In this document: piece by piece, positions 1 to 6,473 of the stretch
Position numbering within the stretch: the first letter of the stretch is position 1
Layout: each line of letters begins with the position of its first letter
NCBI GenBank assembly: GCA_022822245.1
Contig: JAJECB010000164.1
Coordinates: 1 to 8,972 of the forward strand
Length of the DNA stretch: 8,972 nucleotides
Source of the DNA: Gammaproteobacteria bacterium
Lineage (GTDB): Bacteria; Pseudomonadota; Gammaproteobacteria; HK1
Direction: 5' to 3'
Translations under genes and position numbers: made by a program
The notes under the pieces: generated by a model
Database searches by the model: none
What the model saw: the letters and a program-made list of their open reading frames with translations, nothing else
What the model was told of the DNA's origin: nothing

Positions 1-597
1 GTGATCTGCGGCTTCGGGCGTACCGGCAACATGTGGGGAAGCGAGACCTACGGCGCCCGGCCGGACATCGTGACCTGCGCCAAGGCGCTCTCGGGGGCCC
101 ATCTCCCGATCTCGGCGGTGCTCGTGAACGCGAAGGTGTACGAGGCGATGCTCGACGAAAGCGACAAGCAGGGCGCGTTCGCGCACGGGTTCACCCACTC
201 CGGCCATCCGGTGACGACGGCCGTCGCTCTCGAGACGCTGAAGATGTACGAGGAGATGGACGTCGTCGGCCGGGTGCGTGCGCTCGCCCCGGTCTTCCAG
301 GGCCGTCTCCGCGCCTTCCTCGACCATCCCCTGGTGGGAGACGTGCGGGGCGACGGGCTCTTCGCGGGAATCGAGCTCGTCGCCGACAAGGCGACGCGCC
401 GGCCCTTCGACCCCGCCCTCGGGGTCGGGGCGCGGGTCGGGCGGCACGCCCGCGCGAACGGCCTCATCCAGCGGGTGGTGGGCGACCGGCTCGCCTTCGC
501 CCCGCCCCTCGTCATCACCGAGGCGCACGTCGAGGAGTTGGCAGCGAAGCTCGGCGCCGCCCTCGATGCGACCCGGGACGAGCTGTCCGAGGGGTAG
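1..597 (+). CDS. Class III PLP-dependent aminotransferase, C-terminal fragment (5' end outside the window)
   Basis: This is the C-terminal part (about 198 residues) of a fold-type I, class III aminotransferase, which moves an amino group, often the terminal one of a diamine or omega-amino acid, to a 2-oxo acid such as pyruvate. The visible sequence opens inside the motif after the PLP-contacting Asp-Glu-Val: ICGFGRTG at residues 2-9. It continues with the catalytic-lysine segment TCAKALSG, Lys28 being the presumed Schiff-base lysine. HGFTHSGHPV near residues 62-71 is the conserved stretch that helps form the second subunit's PLP phosphate site. Class III enzymes run about 420-460 residues, so roughly 240-260 residues are missing upstream, and the GTG at position 1 is an internal valine codon, not a start. 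The stop at 595-597 lies 3 bp before the sirtuin start, which indicates co-transcription. The tail resembles the putrescine/taurine/omega-amino-acid:pyruvate branch, but the substrate cannot be fixed from it. Confidence 0.93.
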   Translation: MICGFGRTGNMWGSETYGARPDIVTCAKALSGAHLPISAVLVNAKVYEAMLDESDKQGAFAHGFTHSGHPVTTAVALETLKMYEEMDVVGRVRALAPVFQGRLRAFLDHPLVGDVRGDGLFAGIELVADKATRRPFDPALGVGARVGRHARANGLIQRVVGDRLAFAPPLVITEAHVEELAAKLGAALDATRDELSEG

Positions 598-600
598 GGG

Positions 601-1458
601 GTGCGGCAGGCTCCGGCAATGAACGACGCCGCCGACCCTGCGGACGCCCTCGCGGGGCGGATCGAATCGATCGGCGCGGGTCATCTCGTAGTGGTGACCG
701 GGGCCGGGGTGAGCCACGCGAGCGGGATCCCGACCTTTCGCGGGACGGACCCGGGCGCGATCTGGAAGAAGGACGTGACCGAGCTCGGGACGCGGCGCTT
801 CTTCGAATCCGACCCGGCCGGGAGCTGGTCCTGGTACACGAGCCGGTTCGACATGGTGCTCGACAAGCGGCCGAACCCCGCCCACCGCGCGCTCGCGGCC
901 CTCGAGCGCTGGCACGTCGAGCGCTCCGGGCGCTTCCTTCTCGTCACCCAGAACGTCGACCCGCTGCACGAACGGGCGGGGAGCGAACGCCTCGTCAAAG
1001 CGCACGGCAGTGCCGATCGGGTGCGCTGCACGCGGCACGGGTGCGAGCATGGCGCCCCGCGCGGCTCGCTCGCCCGGGCGGACGTCGACATGACCGCCTT
1101 CGAGGCCGATCCGGTGACGGGGAACCTCCCGCGCTGCCCCGCGTGCGGGAGCCTCCTCCGCCAGCACGTCCTCTGGTTCGACGAGTTCTACGACGAGCAC
1201 GAGGACTACCAGTGGGGCCGCGTGCTGCTCGCCGCCCAGACCCTCGACTGCCTGCTCTTTGTCGGGACGTCGCTCTCGGTCGGGGTGACGGATCTCTTCG
1301 TGCGGGCCGCGATCGAGCTGGACCGGCCGGTGCTCGCGATCGATCCCGGGGCGGCCCGGCCGCCGTACCCGGGCATCACGATGCTTCGTGCCCGCTCGGA
1401 GGACCTGCTGCCCGCCGCCTGCGCCCGGCTCGGCATCGAGGTGACGGATGTTCAATGA
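601..1458 (+). CDS. Sir2-family NAD-dependent protein deacylase (sirtuin)
   Basis: Sirtuins remove acyl groups from protein lysines, consuming NAD+ and releasing nicotinamide and O-acyl-ADP-ribose. Numbering from GTG 601 (285 aa), the Rossmann NAD-binding motif is GAGVSHASGIPTFRG (34-48), followed by TQNVD (116-120), the catalytic His135 in HGS, a zinc ribbon of Cys143-x4-Cys148 and Cys179-x2-Cys182, and VGTSLSV near 222-228. Two features point to the SIRT5/CobB (class III) type: Thr45 in PTFRG, as in SIRT5, and Tyr79-x-x-Arg82, which aligns with the pair that binds the succinyl/malonyl carboxylate. The usual WFGE is WFDE here. GTG 601 has GAGGGG six bases upstream. ATG 619 in the same frame, with GGCAGG eight bases upstream, is an equally reasonable start. 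The gene follows the aminotransferase after 3 bp and its end overlaps a possible dadA start, so it appears to be part of an operon. Protein target unknown; family call firm, desuccinylase preference inferred. Confidence 0.93.
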   Translation: MRQAPAMNDAADPADALAGRIESIGAGHLVVVTGAGVSHASGIPTFRGTDPGAIWKKDVTELGTRRFFESDPAGSWSWYTSRFDMVLDKRPNPAHRALAALERWHVERSGRFLLVTQNVDPLHERAGSERLVKAHGSADRVRCTRHGCEHGAPRGSLARADVDMTAFEADPVTGNLPRCPACGSLLRQHVLWFDEFYDEHEDYQWGRVLLAAQTLDCLLFVGTSLSVGVTDLFVRAAIELDRPVLAIDPGAARPPYPGITMLRARSEDLLPAACARLGIEVTDVQ

Positions 1459-1633
1459 ACGCGATGGAGATTCGGGGACCGTGCGGGGGGTCATTCGCCG
1501 CGCAACCGGCACGGTTGCCCTCCGCTCTCGTGATCGCCGTTCCCGCGGTCGCCCTGCCGGCGGTCGCCATTCCCGGCGAGCTCGCGAGACGCGGGCCGGA
1601 CACCGGAAAGCTCGTACGACGGCGGCCCGGCAC

Positions 1634-2878
1634 GTGGTGGTCCTCGGAGGCGGGGTCGTCGGCGTCGCGTCGGCGTGGTTCCTCGCCCGGCGCGGCTGCC
1701 GGGTCACCCTCATCGAACGCCGCGAGGGAGCCGGCCTCGAGACCTCGTTCGCCAACGGCGGGCTCGTCACTCCCAGCATGTCCGACCCGTGGGCGTCCCC
1801 GGAGATCCCGCGACTGATCCTCAAGTGGATCGGCCGTGAGGACGCGCCGTTTCTCGTACGCATCCGCGCCCTGCCGGGTCTCTTGCCCTGGGGTCTCAAG
1901 TTCCTCCGCGAGTGCAACCATGAAAGCTGGCACCGCAATACGCGGATAATCCTTCGCCTTTCCACGTACAGCCACGAGTGCCTGCGCGAGCTCGTCCGCG
2001 AGACGGGGGTCGACTACGAGTCCAATCCCTTCGGCACGCTGCACCTGTTCCGGGATTCGCTCTCGATGGAGAAGACGAGCCGGACGGCCGAGATGCTCGA
2101 GGAGCTCGGCGTGCGTTCGCAGACCCTGGACCCCGCCGGGTGCACCGTCCTCGAGCCAGCGCTCAGGGCTCAGATCGACCGGATCGCGGGCGGCATCCAC
2201 TACCCGGACGACGAGGGGGGAGACGCTCATCTGTTCAGCCAGCGGCTGGCGGAGATATGCGCTTCGAACGGGGTCGAGCTGCGATACGGCGAAACGGTCG
2301 AGCGCATCGAGACGGAAGGCGGGAAGTTCTCCGCTGTCCGGACGGGGGCGGGGCGGGTCGAGGCCGACGCGTGCGTCGTGGCCCTGGGAGGCGAAAGCCC
2401 TCGCCATGTGGGTCCGCTTGGCATCCGCCTCCCGATCTACCCGGTCAAGGGATACTCCCTCACGTTCCCCGTCGGCGGGTGGAACGACGCGCCGGTGGTG
2501 CCCTTCGCCGACGACGGGCACAAGGCAGGCATCGTCCGCATCGGGGACCGGATCCGGGTCGCCGGCACCGCGGAGTTCGCGGGCCGCGATCGAACCCTCA
2601 GCCCGAAGCGCATCGCCAACCTCCGGAACTTCTTCCTCTCCCTCTTTCCCGACTACCCGGACCGGTCGGCGGGCGACGCCTGGACCGGGCTACGCCCGAT
2701 GACCCCGGACGGCATTCCGTACCTCGGGCCGACTCCCGTCGAAGGTCTGTTCCTCAACACCGGCCACGGCCATCTCGGCTGGACCATGGCCTGCGGGTCG
2801 GCGAGCATCGTGGCGGCTCTCGTCTGCGGGCGCGAGGCCGGGATCGATCTCGCCGGCATGACATTGGAAGAGCGCTGA
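1634..2878 (+). CDS. dadA: D-amino-acid dehydrogenase small subunit-like FAD-dependent oxidoreductase (DadA family)
   Basis: DadA oxidatively deaminates D-amino acids to 2-oxo acids and ammonia, passing electrons from FAD to the respiratory chain at the inner membrane. Counting from GTG 1634 (414 aa; E. coli DadA has 432), the FAD dinucleotide motif is G5-x-G7-x-x-G10 with acidic Glu28 at the end of beta-2. Then come ETSFANGG, the FGTLHLFR segment, PVKGYSLTFP, the C-terminal WTGLRPMTPDG (350-360) and NTGHGHLGWTMACGS (375-389), all DadA hallmarks. The start is uncertain. GTG 1634 fits the family N-terminus to within two residues but has no clear ribosome binding site. ATG 1448, in the same frame, has GAGG six bases upstream and overlaps the sirtuin by 11 bp, but adds 62 arginine-rich residues with weaker third-position G/C bias. 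I place the start at 1634 on homology. Its position suggests co-transcription with the sirtuin. A sarcosine- or glycine-oxidase-like role is the main alternative. Confidence 0.9.
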   Translation: MVVLGGGVVGVASAWFLARRGCRVTLIERREGAGLETSFANGGLVTPSMSDPWASPEIPRLILKWIGREDAPFLVRIRALPGLLPWGLKFLRECNHESWHRNTRIILRLSTYSHECLRELVRETGVDYESNPFGTLHLFRDSLSMEKTSRTAEMLEELGVRSQTLDPAGCTVLEPALRAQIDRIAGGIHYPDDEGGDAHLFSQRLAEICASNGVELRYGETVERIETEGGKFSAVRTGAGRVEADACVVALGGESPRHVGPLGIRLPIYPVKGYSLTFPVGGWNDAPVVPFADDGHKAGIVRIGDRIRVAGTAEFAGRDRTLSPKRIANLRNFFLSLFPDYPDRSAGDAWTGLRPMTPDGIPYLGPTPVEGLFLNTGHGHLGWTMACGSASIVAALVCGREAGIDLAGMTLEER

Positions 2879-2936
2879 GCGGGAGGCCGCGGTTCAGGGC
2901 TCGGACTGACTCGACGGTGGAGAGGAACGTCCGGGG

Positions 2937-2963
2937 GGACGGGCGGCGCGGCCGGCCCCGTCC
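2937..2963 (+). terminator. Hairpin downstream of dadA, possible transcription end or processing site
   Basis: Arms GGACGGG (2937-2943) and CCCGTCC (2957-2963) form a perfect 7-bp stem. The 13-nt loop can fold further (GGC 2945-2947 with GCC 2951-2953). It lies about 60 bp after the dadA stop. No run of T follows, so this is not a classical intrinsic terminator. In such GC-rich DNA chance hairpins are common, and the call is tentative. Confidence 0.3.
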
Positions 2964-3044
2964 TGCCGGAAAGGGCGGAAGGGCGCGGAAGCGCAGACTC
3001 CTCGAACGCGCCTTGAGCGCCCTCCGGCAGACCGTGCGAACGAT

Positions 3045-3073
3045 TTGATTGCGCGGGCGAGGTTGCGCTACCG
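3045..3073 (+). promoter_or_regulatory. Possible sigma-70-type promoter for the TRAP genes
   Basis: TTGATT (3045-3050) could serve as a -35 element, followed 17 bases later by CTACCG (3068-3073) as a degenerate -10. It lies about 50 bp upstream of the dctP start, in one of the few less GC-rich patches of the 245-bp gap after dadA. The -10 match is poor. The gap length and the strong downstream ribosome site favour an own promoter for dctP, but the exact elements are a guess. Confidence 0.25.
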
Positions 3074-3113
3074 TGCGGTCACGCGCCGCGGTTCCCGGCG
3101 GCAGTTCACCAAA

Positions 3114-3117
3114 GGAG
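3114..3117 (+). promoter_or_regulatory. Strong ribosome binding site that fixes the dctP start
   Basis: GGAG within AAAGGAG sits six bases before ATG 3124. It is one of the clearest Shine-Dalgarno sequences in the window and rules out the longer in-frame reading from 3049, which would put 25 residues ahead of the signal peptide. A strong site fits the high abundance needed of a periplasmic binding protein. Confidence 0.85.
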
Positions 3118-3123
3118 AAGACG

Positions 3124-4128
3124 ATGAGCAGATTCCGGACTCTCGCCGGCGCCTCGGCGGGCGCGTTTCTCGCCCTCGCCGCGACGACCGGCGCGTTCGC
3201 GGCCGACATGACCCTGAAGGTCGCCGGGGTCCTCCCCGTCGAGCACTACGGGCACAAGATGCTCGAGCAGATCAAGGCCGACATCGAGGGCGCGGGCGTC
3301 GGCCTCACCGTCAAGTACTTTCCGGCCGGGCAGCTCGGCTCGGGCGAGGAGCTCCTCGAGGACACCATCCGCGGCAACATCGATCTCGTCCACGCATTCG
3401 TCTACGCCCACAAGGACCCGGTGCTGGAGGTGAACTCGCTGCCGTTCCTCGTCGGCTCCTGGGACGAGCTCGCGCGCGTCTACGGCACCAAGGACTCGGC
3501 GTACTCCCAGATCATGGCCGAGACCCTGGACCGGCTCGGCCTCAAGTTCCTCGGCAACGTGGCCGAAGGGTTCATCGGAGTGGTCTCCACCAAGAAGCCG
3601 GAGAACTACGCGACGGTCGGGCCGAAGGGGATCCACATCCGGGTGTGGAGCTCGCAGGTCGCCAAGGACACCACGGAATCGATCGGATTCAAGACGACGA
3701 CGATGAACTGGGCGGAGGTGTTCGCCGCCGTCCAGTCCGGCGCGGTGGACGGAGCGATCTGCTGCACCCCGCAGGCCACGTACACGTTCTTCACCCAGAG
3801 CGACGTCGGAAAGTACTTCGTTCCCTACAACGCCTTCGTGGAAGCCTCGACCTACTACGCGAGCAAGAAGACGTGGGAAAAGCTCGATGACGCCCAGCGC
3901 GAGGCGGTGCAGGCGGCCGTGGACCGGGCCGCCGCGTCGTTCACGGAGTGGGCGCGGGCAAACGACGAAGGCTATGTCGCCAAGATCAAGGAAGCGGGTT
4001 GGGAGGTCCTCGACCTCACCGACGCGGAGCGTGGGGCGCTTGCGGACCACATCAAGGCGAACGTGTGGCCCGCGGTCGAGGAGATGGTCGGCAAGGACGT
4101 CATCGACCGGCTACGCGAGGACAGGTAG
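3124..4128 (+). CDS. dctP: TRAP transporter periplasmic substrate-binding protein (DctP family)
   Basis: This is the extracytoplasmic receptor of a TRAP transporter. It captures an organic acid in the periplasm and delivers it to the QM membrane complex. The protein has 334 residues, normal for the family. Residues 1-26 form a signal peptide: basic MSRFR start, Ala/Leu/Gly-rich core, cleavage predicted after AFA (26/27). The mature part carries the family landmarks: YFPAGQLGSGEELLEDTIRGNID, then GIHIRVWSS with Arg173, the position that normally salt-bridges the ligand carboxylate, and TTMNWAEVFAAVQSGAVDGA, followed by SKKTWEKL. After VDGA the usual small residues are replaced by two adjacent cysteines, Cys213 and Cys214, unusual for an exported protein. 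The start is set by the GGAG at 3114. The membrane subunits follow after a hairpin-bearing spacer. Arg173 predicts a carboxylate ligand. Beside DadA and aminotransferases an amino-acid-like ligand is plausible but unproven. Confidence 0.94.
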   Translation: MSRFRTLAGASAGAFLALAATTGAFAADMTLKVAGVLPVEHYGHKMLEQIKADIEGAGVGLTVKYFPAGQLGSGEELLEDTIRGNIDLVHAFVYAHKDPVLEVNSLPFLVGSWDELARVYGTKDSAYSQIMAETLDRLGLKFLGNVAEGFIGVVSTKKPENYATVGPKGIHIRVWSSQVAKDTTESIGFKTTTMNWAEVFAAVQSGAVDGAICCTPQATYTFFTQSDVGKYFVPYNAFVEASTYYASKKTWEKLDDAQREAVQAAVDRAAASFTEWARANDEGYVAKIKEAGWEVLDLTDAERGALADHIKANVWPAVEEMVGKDVIDRLREDR

Positions 4129-4139
4129 CACCTTCGCCG

Positions 4140-4171
4140 ATGGCGGGCGCGGCGCGGGCCGCGCCCGCCAT
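4140..4171 (+). terminator. Perfect 14-bp stem-loop between dctP and dctQ
   Basis: ATGGCGGGCGCGGC (4140-4153) and GCCGCGCCCGCCAT (4158-4171) are exact reverse complements around a 4-nt loop, GCGG. The hairpin begins 11 bp after the dctP stop. No T-run follows, so it looks like a partial terminator or an mRNA-stabilising structure, not a full stop. In many binding-protein operons such a hairpin keeps the receptor message more abundant than that of the membrane subunits, and that is the likely role here (inference). The rest of the 268-bp spacer (4172-4396) shows no credible gene. It has a second copy of CCCGCCATGTCC (4164-4175 and 4224-4235). Confidence 0.7.
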
Positions 4172-4396
4172 GTCCCGGCTTGGCCGATTGGCTCCTCACC
4201 GCTACCCGGCTCCGGGAACGCGTCCCGCCATGTCCATCGCGGATCCTGACCGCGCGCGGAGCTCCGGGCGCGACCGCGGGCGCTCCGGGAGGACTCCCGA
4301 TTCCGGGCTGACCATCGCCTGCGGTCCGTTCCTGAACCGACACCCGAGCGGTGCGCTCTCGCCGCAACGAGCGCGCAGGACTTCTGCGGCAGCCCG

Positions 4397-4996
4397 ATGA
4401 GCCAGCTCGTCGATTACCTTCCCGACGGGCTCCGCGGGCCCGTCCGCGCGATACTGGCCGTCAAGGGCGCCTTCGTGAGCGTGGCCAGCCTCATCATGGC
4501 GGCGACGTTCTTCTGCGTGGTCATCCTCCGGTACGGCTTCGAGACCGACCTCTTCGCCTACGAGGAATGGCTGCTCATCATCTGCTTCTGGCTCTACTTC
4601 ATGGCGAGCGCGCTCGGCACCTACGAGAACAGCCACATCAACGCCGACCTCCTGAACTACCTCACGGACAACGAACGGCTGAAGTGGATCCGTTCCCTGC
4701 TGGTCTGCTCGATCGAGCTGGTGGTGACCCTGTTCGCGGTCTGGTGGGCGGTGCTCGTGCTGCGCGACGAGATCGCCGCCTATCCCTACTGGCAGGCGAC
4801 GATCGCCCTCAAGATCCCCTTCATCGTCCCCCGGTTCGCGCTCCTCTTCGGTTTCGGGCTGATGGCCTTCTACAGCGCCCTCCGGCTCTGGGTCCTGTTC
4901 CGGCTCCAGCGCGTTCCGGAGCTCGAGGCGGCCGGCGGCCGCGACCGCGGCGAAGAAGCGCCGGCAGGCGCGGGCGGGGGCGGGGGCGAGCGATGA
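4397..4996 (+). CDS. dctQ: TRAP transporter small permease subunit (DctQ family)
   Basis: DctQ is the four-helix membrane subunit that pairs with DctM and helps dock the binding protein. The protein has 199 residues with four predicted transmembrane helices at about 20-44, 57-75, 98-122 and 143-168. The stretch EEWLLIICFWLYFMASALG, followed by HINADLL at 80-86, is the typical DctQ signature around helix 2. The last 30 residues are a polar Gly/Glu/Arg-rich cytoplasmic tail encoded by repetitive G/C sequence. ATG 4397 lacks a well-placed ribosome site: AGGA at 4377-4380 is 16 bases away, so translation may be weak, which suits a subunit needed in small amounts. The stop is 1 bp before dctM, so the two membrane genes are surely co-transcribed and probably translationally coupled. 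Family call firm from topology and motif. Confidence 0.93.
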   Translation: MSQLVDYLPDGLRGPVRAILAVKGAFVSVASLIMAATFFCVVILRYGFETDLFAYEEWLLIICFWLYFMASALGTYENSHINADLLNYLTDNERLKWIRSLLVCSIELVVTLFAVWWAVLVLRDEIAAYPYWQATIALKIPFIVPRFALLFGFGLMAFYSALRLWVLFRLQRVPELEAAGGRDRGEEAPAGAGGGGGER

Positions 4997-4997
4997 G

Positions 4998-6290
4998 ATG
5001 CTGATCCTCTCCTGCCTTCTGCTGCTTTGCGGGCTGCTCGTCGTCGGCGTGAACGTGCCGATGGCGTTCGGCGCGGTGCTCCTCCTCATCGCGGCATTCG
5101 GCGGACACGAGGTGTCAGGGTTCCTGCCCGCCGGGCACTGGAAGATGAACACCGTGATCCTGCTCGCCATTCCGCTCTTCATCCTTGCGGGCGGCATCAT
5201 GGAGCGGGGAAAGATCGCGGCCCCGCTCGTCGGACTCATCGAGCTCGTGATCGGCCGGATCCGGGGTGGCCTGAGCGCGGCGGCAGTCCTCGCCTGCGCG
5301 GTCTTCGGCTCCATTTCGGGGAGCGCGGCGGCGACCCTCACCTGCATCGGCTCGATCATGATGCCGCACCTCAGGAGGGCCAACTATCCGGAGGGAATGG
5401 TGTCCGCGCTCATCGTGAGCGCGTGCCCGCTCGGGCTCCTGATTCCCCCGAGCGCGTCGCAGATCCTCTACGCGTGGGTCACCCAGCAGTCGGTGCTCAA
5501 GTGCTTCCTCTCGACGGTGATTCCGGGGCTCATCCTCGTCGCGCTCCTTTGCGTCGTGAACTTCGTTCTCCTGCGCAACGTGCGGAATCTGCGCTTCGTC
5601 GAGAGACCGAAGAGATTCCCGCGCGAGCTCGGGGTCCGGACGTGGCGCGCGTTTCCCGCACTTCTGATGCCCGCCTTCATCCTCGGCGGGATCTACGGCG
5701 GCGTCATGACCCCGACCGAAGCAGCCGGGGTCGCGGTCATCTACGCGATCCCGGTCGGCTTCTTCATCTACAAGGGACTGAACCGGGGGAACTTCTGGGA
5801 GAGTATCCGCGAGTCGTCGATCACCATCGGGGTGGTGATGGTGATGGTCTTCATGGTCCTCATCGTAAGCCGCTTCCTCATCTTCGAGGACATTCCGGGA
5901 CTCGCCAAGACCCTCGTCTTCGCGGTGTCCGAGAACCCGATCGTGATCCTGCTGATGGTCAACGTCGTCATGATTCTCATCGGCATGGTCATGGACGACA
6001 TCAGCGGGCTGCTCCTCTCCGCCCCGCTCCTCCTCCCCATCGTGACCAGCGTGGGCATGGATCCGATTCACTTCGCGGCGGTGCTCGGCGTCAACCTCGG
6101 GATGGCGAACATCACGCCGCCGACCGCTCCGCTCCTCTACCTGGGGTCGAGGGTGACCGACGTCCCGGTGAACCGGATGATGAAGCCGGTTCTCGTCATG
6201 ATCTTCTTCGCGTGGCTGCCGACCCTGATGATCACGACGTTCGTGCCGGACGTCGCCCTGTGGCTGCCCGACCTGCTGTTCGGCAGGTGA
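4998..6290 (+). CDS. dctM: TRAP transporter large permease subunit (DctM family)
   Basis: DctM is the large, transport-catalysing subunit that moves the substrate across the inner membrane using a sodium gradient. The protein has 430 residues, standard for the family, with about 11-12 hydrophobic segments. Motifs include NVPMAFG near the N-terminus, FGSISGSAAATLTCIGSIMMP (glycine-serine loop, G104-A111), LIPPS (148-152), GGIYGGVMTPTEAAG, the MVMDDISGLLLSAPLLLPI segment and NLGMANITPPTAPLL (366-380). The two SGS/TPP-type loops are the re-entrant hairpins that build the transport site. The start ATG 4998 follows the dctQ stop by one base, with GGCGAG just upstream as a weak ribosome site. Q and M are separate here, not fused as in some TRAP systems. 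The next gene begins after 183 bp with possible regulatory elements. Confidence 0.96.
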   Translation: MLILSCLLLLCGLLVVGVNVPMAFGAVLLLIAAFGGHEVSGFLPAGHWKMNTVILLAIPLFILAGGIMERGKIAAPLVGLIELVIGRIRGGLSAAAVLACAVFGSISGSAAATLTCIGSIMMPHLRRANYPEGMVSALIVSACPLGLLIPPSASQILYAWVTQQSVLKCFLSTVIPGLILVALLCVVNFVLLRNVRNLRFVERPKRFPRELGVRTWRAFPALLMPAFILGGIYGGVMTPTEAAGVAVIYAIPVGFFIYKGLNRGNFWESIRESSITIGVVMVMVFMVLIVSRFLIFEDIPGLAKTLVFAVSENPIVILLMVNVVMILIGMVMDDISGLLLSAPLLLPIVTSVGMDPIHFAAVLGVNLGMANITPPTAPLLYLGSRVTDVPVNRMMKPVLVMIFFAWLPTLMITTFVPDVALWLPDLLFGR

Positions 6291-6389
6291 CTCCGGACGA
6301 CGACCCGGGAAGAGCAGGCGCCACGCACTGAAGAACGGCGGCGGGTTCCGGAGAGCGGGGGCGCGGGTTCGTCGGGAGCGATCCGGCGT

Positions 6390-6415
6390 GGCTCCGCGGA
6401 GCCGCCCGCGGCGGC
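6390..6415 (+). promoter_or_regulatory. Two overlapping palindromes upstream of the aldolase gene
   Basis: GGCTCCGCGGAGCC (6390-6403) is a perfect palindrome. It overlaps GCCGCC-CGC-GGCGGC (6401-6415), a 6-bp stem with a 3-nt loop. The two share 6401-6403, so they cannot both form in RNA. They sit about 100 bp after dctM and about 60-80 bp before the aldolase start. This could be a transcription stop without a T-run or a repressor site for a promoter just downstream. No regulator gene is in the window. Confidence 0.3.
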
Positions 6416-6435
6416 TTGCGCCGTGCTCCGTGGTG

Positions 6436-6441
6436 TATTCT
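6436..6441 (+). promoter_or_regulatory. Possible -10 element for the aldolase gene
   Basis: TATTCT is the only AT-rich hexamer in the 183-bp gap and lies 33 bp before the aldolase ATG. The best -35 candidate, TTGCGC (6416-6421), is only 14 bases upstream, shorter than the usual 16-18, so the promoter is weakly supported. Its position just after the palindromes makes it a reasonable place to look for a start site. Confidence 0.22.
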
Positions 6442-6473
6442 TGTCGCAACTTCCCATCGACGGGGTGGAGCCA

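Noticed and set aside
33..1817. Long plus-strand reading of 594 codons over the aminotransferase, the sirtuin and the start of dadA
   Set aside because: Its Arg/Gly/Pro-rich product is a shadow of the true frames, which carry PLP and sirtuin motifs. Only the part from ATG 1455 is kept, as a low-confidence observation.
3106..4050. Minus-strand reading of 314 codons inside dctP
   Set aside because: It lies fully antisense to a gene with a signal peptide and a strong ribosome site, and has no recognisable domain.
1..6290. A taurine pathway (taurine:pyruvate aminotransferase plus TRAP transporter)
   Set aside because: A class III aminotransferase and TRAP genes fit superficially, but no sulfoacetaldehyde acetyltransferase is seen, and the left gene is too incomplete to assign.
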